Shown here: positions 26,100-34,463 of the stretch, piece after piece
How positions within the stretch are numbered: the stretch's first letter is position 1
How the letters are laid out: every line of letters starts with the position of its first letter
Source of the DNA: Dyadobacter luteus
Lineage (GTDB): Bacteria; Bacteroidota; Bacteroidia; Cytophagales; Spirosomataceae
Assembly (NCBI RefSeq): GCF_003383615.1
Contig: NZ_QNUL01000001.1
Span: forward strand, 62,001 to 126,000
Length of the DNA stretch: 64,000 nucleotides
Direction of reading: 5' to 3'
The notes under the pieces: generated by a model
What the model saw: the letters and a program-made list of their open reading frames with translations, nothing else
What the model was told of the DNA's origin: nothing
Databases searched by the model: none
Made by a program: the position numbers and the translations under genes

Positions 26100-27029
26100 T
26101 TAACGAGAGCGTATTTTAAAGGTGATAGTACCTGTAGATTCATCAGGTACGTTTGCTGATTTAGGAACAAAGACAATCGCTCTTACTGCGTTCTTATATT
26201 TATTAATAACAGCATAGTCAGTAACTGTCGAGTTCTGTTGGATGATACTTTTTACTCGTCCGTTACGATCAACTGTGATCTTGAATGTAATATCTCCGGT
26301 AACATCAGAATTATCGTCAACCACGGGTCTGCCGCTCATTCCGAATCCTGACAGGTTCAGGCTTGTCCCGGCACCATTACCACCACTTCCCTCACCCTTG
26401 TAGGTCTTAGAAAACAGGCTTCCTGTTTTGGATCCCTTGTCACCTACACCATCGGCATCATCTCCATTGTTATTTCCTCCAATTCCGGACTTAGTTCCGT
26501 TGGTACCATTGCTACCTGACTTACTGCCCGAAGACTTCGTAAACAAAGCGTCTTTGTTCACAGCTTTTTCCGGAGCAGGTTTAACAGCCGGAGCTGAAGA
26601 GGTTGCACTACCCGTAGATTTCTTCGTCTCAGTTTTCTCAGGTGCTTCAACAGGACTTTCGGTTTTTGAGGTGATAACAGGTTTCTCCGCAACCGTCTTG
26701 GTCGGCTTGGTTGACTCTACTTTAGGTGGTGTAGGAGGAGTTGGTTTAGGAGTAGCAACAGACTTCACCTTCTTCACCTCGTCAGCATCCGCCTTCATAT
26801 TCTCAGCAACCTTGGAATCATTAGGTTTATTAAAGGTCTGAATATCCCCTTTCCCCACTTTACTGGTACCGTAATTGACCTCCACAAAAAGTTCTAGTGG
26901 CTCAACCTTTGGAATAGAGCTACTCAGTCGTATAAAAAAGAATAAGCCAAGAATAGCCAGGGTAATCCCTACGGATAAAGCCCACGACACTGCAATTCTC
27001 TGACGATCTTCTGCCTGTAATACAATCAT
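26100..27029 (-). CDS. TonB-like energy transducer
   Basis: A 309-residue protein with one N-terminal membrane helix (about 13-33, SWALSVGITLAILGLFFFI), a long proline-, lysine- and threonine-rich periplasmic linker (about 60-150), a glycine/asparagine-rich segment (GSKSGSNGTNG..., about 165-215), and a C-terminal TonB-like domain (GDITFKITVDRNGRVKSI, TGTITFKI). TonB proteins span the periplasm and power outer-membrane receptors such as SusC. No exbB or exbD is adjacent. The C-terminal fold is only weakly TonB-like, so a related cell-envelope role is possible. Confidence 0.75.
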   Translation of the reverse strand: MIVLQAEDRQRIAVSWALSVGITLAILGLFFFIRLSSSIPKVEPLELFVEVNYGTSKVGKGDIQTFNKPNDSKVAENMKADADEVKKVKSVATPKPTPPTPPKVESTKPTKTVAEKPVITSKTESPVEAPEKTETKKSTGSATSSAPAVKPAPEKAVNKDALFTKSSGSKSGSNGTNGTKSGIGGNNNGDDADGVGDKGSKTGSLFSKTYKGEGSGGNGAGTSLNLSGFGMSGRPVVDDNSDVTGDITFKITVDRNGRVKSIIQQNSTVTDYAVINKYKNAVRAIVFVPKSANVPDESTGTITFKIRSR

Positions 27030-27091
27030 TGTATTTTGATGTTTGTTATTTGGCTCAACAACGTAAAATTAAAAACTTTCGTATAAACCGC

Positions 27092-27118
27092 AAAGAGGAA
27101 GCCTAAGGCTCCCTCTTT
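27092..27118 (-). terminator. Intrinsic terminator after the HU/SPOR gene
   Basis: Arms AAAGAGG (27092-27098) and CCTCTTT (27112-27118) plus inner AGCC/GGCT, one mismatch, three-base loop. The minus-strand RNA runs into a U-rich region. It separates the envelope operon from the TonB-like gene. Confidence 0.75.
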
Positions 27119-27144
27119 ACCAATTATATAGCTTTAACGCTAAA

Positions 27145-28218
27145 TTACTTCATTTTTAAAACCCACCCAGGCTCACCGATCACTGATTTGAGTTTGCCTG
27201 ATGCAGCATAAGCCTCATTTTCAGCATCGAAGCCCTGGACAGCTACTGTAAACTTTTTACTGTGTTTTCCTGCTGGAAGAACTATCGCATCTTTGAAACC
27301 TTTCCCCTGCAAATCTTCCTTTAAAACAGTAGCACGCTTCATTCCATTAAATGCTCCTGCGATCAGGTAAAATTTCTTTTGCTCCGTAACAGGCTCAGGT
27401 GCTGGTGTTGTTACTGCCGGAGCAGCTGCTGGTACAGGTGTTACAACTACAGGCTCAGCTACTACAGAAATAGAGTCAGCTTTCTTCTCTTCTGTTACTG
27501 TTTCACCAACAATTGGTGCAACTTCCACTATTTCTTCTTCTTTCTGAACAGGATCTACCAAAATCGTTTCTTCCTTCTCAGCTGAAAAATCAAATGGATT
27601 TAAAGTGCTCTTATTGTTACCGGAATTTGAGGTTACCAGAAAGAAACTTACATAAACCATCAATCCTGCAAGCATAGCGGCCGATGCCCATCTTACCCAG
27701 TTCACGCTGCGAACTTTTCTTGAATCCAGTTCAAGTACTTCAACATGATGCTCTTCCTCTGCAACCTGAACAGTTTCTACTTTAACAGGCTCAGGTCTCT
27801 CTATCATTTTTACCGCAACCTTCGAAAAGCCATACCACTCGTCCTTAAAGCAGTTGATTACATTGGGTTCGAAAACCAGCTTGCCTTCAACATTCTTGTT
27901 AAAGTGACCTATCCCTTCAATAACTGTTTGCCCTTTGGTAACAAGAGTAGATTTCAGGTTCTCAGTATATTCCTTTATCCGTGCTATAGCTTCCGAATGA
28001 GAAATATTCTCTTCCCTTGAAATGTAGTTAGCCAGGAAGCCATCGTCCAGTTTCAGAAACTCGTTAAATGCAAGTTTTTTAACAGGTGGCGCAAATATCC
28101 CTGAATTTTGATCATACACAGCCGGAACCTGCCTTGACAGCAAAGCACCGAATCCGGGAATAATCACGAATTCATAATCACTAACTAATTTCTTTATTAC
28201 CGTTTCGACAGCAGTCAT
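27145..28218 (-). CDS. HU/CCDC81-like domain protein with membrane helix and SPOR domain
   Basis: A 357-residue protein with three parts. Residues about 1-125 resemble the bacterial HU-CCDC81 pair, a fold related to the DNA-binding protein HU (VIKKLVSDYEFVIIPGFGALL, RIKEYTENLKSTLVTKGQT, IEGIGHF). Residues about 175-196 are a single membrane helix (WASAAMLAGLMVYVSFFLV). A long acidic/proline linker leads to a SPOR domain at about 281-357 (KKFYLIAGAFNGMKRATVLKE), which in known proteins binds denuded peptidoglycan at division sites. The topology implies the HU-like part in the cytoplasm and SPOR in the periplasm. It is the third gene of an envelope operon with the barrel gene and the large TPR gene. 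Confidence 0.85.
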   Translation of the reverse strand: MTAVETVIKKLVSDYEFVIIPGFGALLSRQVPAVYDQNSGIFAPPVKKLAFNEFLKLDDGFLANYISREENISHSEAIARIKEYTENLKSTLVTKGQTVIEGIGHFNKNVEGKLVFEPNVINCFKDEWYGFSKVAVKMIERPEPVKVETVQVAEEEHHVEVLELDSRKVRSVNWVRWASAAMLAGLMVYVSFFLVTSNSGNNKSTLNPFDFSAEKEETILVDPVQKEEEIVEVAPIVGETVTEEKKADSISVVAEPVVVTPVPAAAPAVTTPAPEPVTEQKKFYLIAGAFNGMKRATVLKEDLQGKGFKDAIVLPAGKHSKKFTVAVQGFDAENEAYAASGKLKSVIGEPGWVLKMK

Positions 28219-28248
28219 GCAGTACTTGTTCAGATGTATTTGGCGAAA

Positions 28249-29916
28249 TTAAAAAGAAAATGATAATCCTCCAATAAAATTTAGACCCTGCTGAGGATAG
28301 TACTGATATCTCTGATACTGCTTCCCAAGCACGTTATTGATGGCCACAAAGGCAGAGAAGTTCTTGGTTAACAGATAATCTATCTTAAGATTCAGATCGG
28401 CGATAACGGGTAGTTTTGTAACTACGCCAGACTGAAAATTTTTCGCTTTTATACCTCTTTGTGTATAAAGATCTGCTGTTACAAACAGTTTTTTACTTAC
28501 CGTTACGGCATTGAACCAGTTCAAAGTAAGGTCCGGACGATGCCATACTTCTTCCACAACACCTACAGAATAATTAAAGAAATTGACTTTTAATGATGTC
28601 TTGAAAATTTCGTTGAAGTTATAGCCTGCCTGGCCGGAAATCGTCAGTACATTCGTTTTACCCGGATCATAGATGATGGAAAACTTTGACGTATCTGCAA
28701 GTGAGTTGTTGAAATTATAGAAGTTGCGATACCTGGCATACGACACTTTTCCTTCGTAATTAAAGCCATCCGCTTCTCCTTTCACACCAGCATACATATC
28801 TCCTGTCTTTTCGGTATTGGCAATCAAAACGTTAGCCCCCAACCATTGATTCTCGCTCAACATACTCTTTAACGTATTTCTTACGATATCTCCGTTATAA
28901 CCAGCGAAAATGTGCAGACCAGAAAACGGTGTAACATCAAAATTGATTAACGGAAATGCCTTTGTTCTGTTAATTCCGAGTTGGTTGTCCGTTTCGTTTA
29001 CAGCATTCAAACCGGCAGTTACCGTGAAAACGTCAGATGCGTACTTGAATGTTGGTTTTACTCTGAACAGGTTTCGGTTGTAAGTAAGCCTGTCAACGCG
29101 CTGTGAAAGGAACGCATCCGCTTCAAGCAAGGCATAAAACGACTCAGAAATCGGTACAGCAGCGGTCAGCTTTGTCCCCCAATCCAGCTCAGACGCGTTG
29201 TAACGGTCTGTCAAAGTATTAAGACTTGTCTTTACAGAGTAATCAACGGCCACGGAAGCATCTGTATTCTCAAATCCCAGGTTGATGCCAAACTGATTGA
29301 TTGTCTGGCGGAGACTGTCTCTGTTTACAACCACTCCTTCCGGCTGTGGCTTGTATCCATAGAAGTAATAATTTTTCCTGTCGTAACCCAGGGACGCTTC
29401 AACTTTGTAGGTTTCACGAATGTATTTTCCACCCACTTTCAGATTTGTTGCTGCATTTGCCGAGTTTTTGCCATCCACCGGACCATTTGCTGCCGAAAGA
29501 TGTTTGAGCTGCGCAGTGAAGAGCAAATCATCAGATGGTCTTGCTCCTACGAAACCTTCACCAAGAAACCGGCCATAATTACCCGCTCCTAGTTTAATGT
29601 AATTGTTTAACACGCCCGGCATTTCAGATCTTTCCTTTTCATCTGAAGATACGCCTACTGCCGGGGTAAGCTTGGGCGCGGAGATATTAATGTTCGGATC
29701 TAAAATCTCATAGTTCACCTTCTTCTGGCCGGCCTGGCCCTGAACAGGTTGAACCTTATCATATATACGCGCCGCAGGGGCAAACTCAATACTTTTCTCT
29801 TTTACAATTTCGTATGTCTGGCTTTCGATTTCCCCTCTCTGTGCGATGGCAAAGTTGGAAGAAAATCCCAGAGTTAAAATGAATAAGGAACCTCGCAATA
29901 TGCTTGAATTCATCAT
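28249..29916 (-). CDS. Outer-membrane beta-barrel protein, TonB-receptor-like without plug
   Basis: A 555-residue outer-membrane protein. A signal peptide (about 1-25, ending FAIAQ) is followed by a short periplasmic stretch and then alternating hydrophobic/hydrophilic strands to the end, with a terminal aromatic (GLSFSF). The last third resembles TonB-dependent receptor barrels (NFSAFVAINNVLGKQYQRY), but no plug domain or TonB box is seen. It lies 32 bases downstream of the large TPR gene and 30 bases upstream of the HU/SPOR gene, so all three are likely one operon. The family is common in Bacteroidota and its role is not defined. Confidence 0.8.
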   Translation of the reverse strand: MMNSSILRGSLFILTLGFSSNFAIAQRGEIESQTYEIVKEKSIEFAPAARIYDKVQPVQGQAGQKKVNYEILDPNINISAPKLTPAVGVSSDEKERSEMPGVLNNYIKLGAGNYGRFLGEGFVGARPSDDLLFTAQLKHLSAANGPVDGKNSANAATNLKVGGKYIRETYKVEASLGYDRKNYYFYGYKPQPEGVVVNRDSLRQTINQFGINLGFENTDASVAVDYSVKTSLNTLTDRYNASELDWGTKLTAAVPISESFYALLEADAFLSQRVDRLTYNRNLFRVKPTFKYASDVFTVTAGLNAVNETDNQLGINRTKAFPLINFDVTPFSGLHIFAGYNGDIVRNTLKSMLSENQWLGANVLIANTEKTGDMYAGVKGEADGFNYEGKVSYARYRNFYNFNNSLADTSKFSIIYDPGKTNVLTISGQAGYNFNEIFKTSLKVNFFNYSVGVVEEVWHRPDLTLNWFNAVTVSKKLFVTADLYTQRGIKAKNFQSGVVTKLPVIADLNLKIDYLLTKNFSAFVAINNVLGKQYQRYQYYPQQGLNFIGGLSFSF

Positions 29917-29948
29917 AATAGTATTTTTACTTTAACGGAGTTAATGGT

Positions 29949-32900
29949 CTATTTCGAAATCTGAGCCAACTTTTCTTTGGCTAGTTTAACGGCGTCTTCA
30001 TCATCAGAGTTATCGATGATAGAGTTCAGGGTTGCTTTTGCCTGCCCCATTTCATTTAAGCCAACATATACCTCAGCCAATAAAATAAAAGAGCGTACGC
30101 GCCAGTAATCATAGCCCTCGAAATTTTTCGCCATTTCAATTATTGCAGCCTCCGCTTCCTTGTATTTTTTCGTTTTATGAAGGATTACCGCATTCCAGTA
30201 GCTGGCTTCCGCCCCATATTCATCTTTTGAATTAGCTGCTACTTTTTTAAACTCCTCCACCGCTTTGGTCATATCACCTTTATCATAAGGCACTTTACCT
30301 AAATACAACTGCGCTTTGCCTAATCCGCCCGGAATAATATTTCCTGCTGTAATCACTTCTCTTGCATAATACAGAGTTGAATCATAGCTCTTCAGCGTAT
30401 AATAATTGTCCATCAACCCAATCCACGCCTGAGCCTGTTCTTTTTTACTCTCTGCATTTCTGAGCAGAATACGGAAATTGGTAATTGCATTGTTATGATT
30501 ACCTCTTGCTATCTCCAGTTCAGCCGAGCGCTGTGCAGCAGCTGCAACGAAGGTAGATCTGTTCTCCTGCACAACTTTACTGAAATACTTTAATGCCTCA
30601 GCCACATCACCGGTTTTATCATAAGATGAACCAATAAAGTAACGGGCATCATATTGGTGCTTACTTGCCGGATATGAATTCAGGAATTCAAGCAGTGATT
30701 TTTTAGCATTATCGTATTTTTCAGCATAATAAAGGTTTCGCACGTTGTCGAACTCCACTTCTTCCAGCTTTTCGTTTCCGGGATTGTTCTTACGTACTAC
30801 ACCCAGAACCTGCGTAAACTCCTCCGGGCGCCCAACTGCTGAATAAGCCTCCTGAATACCTTCCAAGGCACTGCTTGCCGACTGTGAGTCAGAAAATTCA
30901 GTCAATATCTTTTTAAAATCGACAATTGCCTGCTCATAAACCTGCAGGTTATAGTAAGACTGGGCTCTTCTCAGCAAAGCTGCAGGAATGAGCAAGCTTT
31001 TAGGCTTTTCATTAATCATTCTCGTGAAGCCCTTCACAGCAGCTGAATAACTTTGATTCTGGAAATCAATATCGGCAATCTGGAAATAAGCATCGTCCAG
31101 GTAACGCGACTGAGGGTATGAGCTGATTAACAATTCAAACTGACGGCGTGCTTCAGCCTCGCGATTCATGTACACATAAGCTCTCGCTTTCTGGTATGTA
31201 GCATAATCTTTATCCGATTTTCCGTTGATAGCCACCTTCTCATAAGTGCGGATAGCTTCATCATAATTTTTAGCAGCCAGGTAACAGTCTGCCAGACGTG
31301 CATGCGCATCTTCTATGATCTGCGTATCGATACCATTCAGGTTAGTTACGAAATCTTTAAAATACCCCAGTGCCTGACTATATTTTTTCTGATTGTAATA
31401 AACGTACCCAAGTGCATACAGACTCTTGCGTGCATAAATACCAGCCTTAGGATTTTTAGCAATCTGGTTATAAAGTGCTACTGCCTCGTCGGTTTTCTTC
31501 AAACCATAAACTGACTCAGCCTTATAAAAGCTAGCCGAATTATAAATTTCCTCATCAATAGGAAATTTCAGCGACTTGTCGAATAGCGCCACAGCTGCAT
31601 CAAATCGTTGCTGGTTAAATTCCAGCACGCCTTGATTGTAAGTAAGTCGCTGGTAAGTACCATTTATTTTAGTATTTCGTTTAGTAAGACTTTCAATATA
31701 TCTGATAGCAGCGACATTATTATTAGCACCGGAATATCCTTCTGCTACTAACTCCGTTGCCTCTTCAATATGTTTGCTTTGCGGAAATTGGGTCATGAAA
31801 GCATTGAATTCCTTAATGGCTTCATTATTGTTTCCGGTCTCCAACTGAATCTTAGCGTGATTATAAGAAGCCTCTTCTTTAACAACCTGATTGAAATCCA
31901 GCTTTGCAGCATCACCTAATGATGTTAAAGCAAAGGTTGAATTATTAGTCTTTAAGTAACTGACTCCTAGTAAGTAAGAAGCATACTGCGATACAGAATC
32001 CTTGCCCGCTCCTGTATTCTTTAACACTTGGATTGTTCCATCGTAATTATTACTGCGAAAGAGTGAATGACCATAGTGCAGAGCAATCGCGGGAGGGATT
32101 GTCCCAGATTTCATTTTGTTATAACGCTCGTAAGCTTTTACGGCTGCAGCGTAATCTCCTTTCTCATAATAGACCTCTGCGACATAAAGTGCAACGTCAT
32201 CCAGTTTAGTATTTCCTCTTTGCTGGGTCAACGTCTTTTCTCCGTATTGCAGCAACTGGTCATATTTCTTTTGTTGGTATAAAGAAGAGATAATCCAGTT
32301 GGGAACTTCATTTTTATAATAAGGATGGTTCTCAACCCGTGCAAAATCCTGATAGGCTTCGTCGAAATTGTTTTTCTGGTAGTTGATTACCCCGGCATAA
32401 AACGATGCGTCTCCTGCATTGGCAAAGGAGGCATCTGTCTTTACCTGATTGAACAGGGGAAGAGCTGCATCAGGCTGCTTCGTATTGTAGTACGACATGG
32501 CGAGCTGATACGTGTTCTCTGTCTTTTTAGCATTGTTTCCCGGCAAATTCACAGCCTTGCCCAGGTAGGTTATCGCTTTTTCGTATTCTCCTCCCTCATA
32601 ATAGTATTTACCAAGGTCTCCGTAAATCTGCTGAGCCTTAGGATGCTCCCGGTGATTTTTCACGAACCTGTCAACCTGTACTTCCGCTTCCGGATAATTC
32701 AGATAAAGACCCGTAACTGCTATGTAATACTCTGCAGTTACCTTGTTATAATCACCTGTACTCAAAAGTTTATCCTCTGAACTAAGATACTCTCCAAATT
32801 CCTGCCTGGCGGCCACAAAGTTGGATTTTTCATAATATTCAAGGCCATTGCGAAAGTGTGCATCAGGCTCGGTAATTCCAAGCGTACTCTGAGCAACGGC

Positions 32901-33008
32901 AGCGGACGCACCAAAAGCTAAGTATAACCCAAAGGAATAAGTGCTATGTTTCAGAAGCATAGGGGTTGGTTTGATGAATTGTTGTATTTTAATCTTATTT
33001 TTCGACAT
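29949..33008 (-). CDS. Large periplasmic TPR protein
   Basis: A 1019-residue protein made almost wholly of tetratricopeptide repeats, twenty or more (for example HFRNGLEYYEKSNFVAARQEF, KYYYEGGEYEKAITYLGKA, AYFQIADIDFQNQSYSAAVKG). Several repeats resemble those of the outer-membrane-lipoprotein assembly and YbgF/CpoB type. The longest frame opens with GTG at 33038; the ATG at 33008 (MSKNKIKIQQFIK...) is preferred, with a hydrophobic segment ending AAVAQ at about residues 27-40 acting as signal. As first gene of the operon with the barrel and HU/SPOR proteins, it probably scaffolds a trans-envelope assembly. Partner and function are unproven. Confidence 0.85.
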   Translation of the reverse strand: MSKNKIKIQQFIKPTPMLLKHSTYSFGLYLAFGASAAVAQSTLGITEPDAHFRNGLEYYEKSNFVAARQEFGEYLSSEDKLLSTGDYNKVTAEYYIAVTGLYLNYPEAEVQVDRFVKNHREHPKAQQIYGDLGKYYYEGGEYEKAITYLGKAVNLPGNNAKKTENTYQLAMSYYNTKQPDAALPLFNQVKTDASFANAGDASFYAGVINYQKNNFDEAYQDFARVENHPYYKNEVPNWIISSLYQQKKYDQLLQYGEKTLTQQRGNTKLDDVALYVAEVYYEKGDYAAAVKAYERYNKMKSGTIPPAIALHYGHSLFRSNNYDGTIQVLKNTGAGKDSVSQYASYLLGVSYLKTNNSTFALTSLGDAAKLDFNQVVKEEASYNHAKIQLETGNNNEAIKEFNAFMTQFPQSKHIEEATELVAEGYSGANNNVAAIRYIESLTKRNTKINGTYQRLTYNQGVLEFNQQRFDAAVALFDKSLKFPIDEEIYNSASFYKAESVYGLKKTDEAVALYNQIAKNPKAGIYARKSLYALGYVYYNQKKYSQALGYFKDFVTNLNGIDTQIIEDAHARLADCYLAAKNYDEAIRTYEKVAINGKSDKDYATYQKARAYVYMNREAEARRQFELLISSYPQSRYLDDAYFQIADIDFQNQSYSAAVKGFTRMINEKPKSLLIPAALLRRAQSYYNLQVYEQAIVDFKKILTEFSDSQSASSALEGIQEAYSAVGRPEEFTQVLGVVRKNNPGNEKLEEVEFDNVRNLYYAEKYDNAKKSLLEFLNSYPASKHQYDARYFIGSSYDKTGDVAEALKYFSKVVQENRSTFVAAAAQRSAELEIARGNHNNAITNFRILLRNAESKKEQAQAWIGLMDNYYTLKSYDSTLYYAREVITAGNIIPGGLGKAQLYLGKVPYDKGDMTKAVEEFKKVAANSKDEYGAEASYWNAVILHKTKKYKEAEAAIIEMAKNFEGYDYWRVRSFILLAEVYVGLNEMGQAKATLNSIIDNSDDEDAVKLAKEKLAQISK

Positions 33009-33128
33009 ATAAGGACCAATGTACTGTTGGGAAAACACCCTGGTATCAGAACTAAACAGGTATCTAACGAAAACCTCCTCAAAACCGTATACGTAGTATG
33101 CGAAGGTAGTTTTTTATAATAATGTGTG

Positions 33129-33380
33129 TTAAAAAATCACTTCATTTCTTAGTAGTGTAGCCTGAAACTGCCCTCCCATGCTGTCAAATGTTTGTGCCAC
33201 TGCTCTGAGAAACGGTTCATCAATACATTTCTCGATTTCTTCAACGGTTTCGACCTCATATTGATCGATTTTGTAAGTTTGTTCAAACATTCCGGTTTCA
33301 ACTTTGATAATATACTTGTTATTCCATTGGTATATACCAATCTTAAAGTCTTTGCTGGGTACGTCTTTAATATATCTCAT
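33129..33380 (-). CDS. Small conserved-type hypothetical protein
   Basis: An 83-residue protein of unknown function (MRYIKDVPSKDFKIGIYQWN...). The frame fills the gap between the TPR operon and the divergent lipoprotein gene, has an ATG, and shows ordinary amino-acid composition with alternating beta-strand pattern (KIGIYQWNNKYIIKVE). No membrane segment or known motif is seen. Small proteins of this kind occur widely in Cytophagales, but I cannot name a family. Coding status rests on composition and position. Confidence 0.65.
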   Translation of the reverse strand: MRYIKDVPSKDFKIGIYQWNNKYIIKVETGMFEQTYKIDQYEVETVEEIEKCIDEPFLRAVAQTFDSMGGQFQATLLRNEVIF

Positions 33381-33421
33381 TACAAATAATTTTTCTCAAA
33401 AGTAATCATTTAAGCACTCTA

Positions 33422-34456
33422 ATGAATTTCCAATTTTTAAACAGATATTTGCTAATTATTTTAGTAATAACTTCGATAGGTTGCGGTAATCAAAGAAAAA
33501 AAGATGCAGCTGATTTTTTTCTAAAAGCCAATCATGCATTTCAACAAAAGAATTATACCGAAGCTCTGAGGCTGTATGATGAAGCAATCAACAAGAATCC
33601 GGATTTCGCAGACGCTTATATGAATAAAGGTATCTGTTTGATGAAAATGAGTCAGCCTGCAGATGCCTATGAGATTTTGACAGAAGCAATCCGGATTGAT
33701 CCTACCCTTACACAGGCAAATCTCGTACGGGCAGAAGTGGCGCTCAATTTGGGCAGAACCGCAGAAGCTGATGCTGATTTAAAGCTAATCGAAAAAGACT
33801 ATAAGGACTCTTCACGGTATTTTCTGATCCGGGGAGATTTGTTTCAGGCAAGAAACGAATCGGCCTTATCTGTTTCAGACTATGACCGCGCAATTACTCT
33901 GGACTCAACTAATACAGAAGCTTTGGTCAACAGAGGAGCACTGTACTACAATCAGGCAAATTATGCACTGGCACAGCACGACTTTCGCAGAGCACTTACT
34001 ATTCGTCCCTCGCAAATAGAGGCATTGAATAACCTTGGACTCATCGCGATCCATCAGCATAAACACGATGAAGCGCTAAGATTGTTTGATCAGATATTAT
34101 ACCTGAACCCTGCCAACGCATTGGCTTTGAATAATAAAGGCTATACCCTTCTTCAGTTGGGACGCCTGGATGAAGCTGTTAAACTGATCGACAGATCGCT
34201 GGATATCATGCCGGAAAATGGATATGCGCTACGCAACATGGGCATCTATCATATGAAGTCGGGCGACGTTGAGAAGGCTTTAGCAGAATACAATAAGGCC
34301 ATAGAAATAGCTGAACCTGTTGAAGAACTGTACGGACTTACAGGGCAGGCTTATTTCAAAAAAGGAGACTCTTCCAATGCATGCAAAATCTGGAAGCAAG
34401 GTTCAGTCCTGAAAGATGCGCTGGCTATTTCAGAACTGAAACTACATTGTAAATAG
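33422..34456 (+). CDS. TPR lipoprotein
   Basis: A 344-residue protein with a lipoprotein signal (LLIILVITSIGC, Cys about 21) followed by eight or so tetratricopeptide repeats covering nearly the whole mature chain (ANHAFQQKNYTEALRLYDEA, AYMNKGICLMKMSQPADA, ALNNKGYTLLQLGRLDEAV, ALRNMGIYHMKSGDVEKAL). It is predicted to sit in the outer or inner membrane facing the periplasm as a protein-binding scaffold. It is divergent from the small gene at 33380 (41-base gap) and convergent with menD, the stops lying seven bases apart. Confidence 0.85.
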   Translation: MNFQFLNRYLLIILVITSIGCGNQRKKDAADFFLKANHAFQQKNYTEALRLYDEAINKNPDFADAYMNKGICLMKMSQPADAYEILTEAIRIDPTLTQANLVRAEVALNLGRTAEADADLKLIEKDYKDSSRYFLIRGDLFQARNESALSVSDYDRAITLDSTNTEALVNRGALYYNQANYALAQHDFRRALTIRPSQIEALNNLGLIAIHQHKHDEALRLFDQILYLNPANALALNNKGYTLLQLGRLDEAVKLIDRSLDIMPENGYALRNMGIYHMKSGDVEKALAEYNKAIEIAEPVEELYGLTGQAYFKKGDSSNACKIWKQGSVLKDALAISELKLHCK

Positions 34457-34463
34457 CAATTTT

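Noticed and set aside
26428-26841. 137-residue open frame on the plus strand opposite the TonB-like gene
   Set aside because: It is the antisense reading of a proline- and glycine-rich linker; composition is low-complexity and the TonB-like frame explains the sequence.
32325-32780. 151-residue plus-strand frame within the large TPR gene
   Set aside because: Antisense to clear TPR repeats; it has no motif and no start context.
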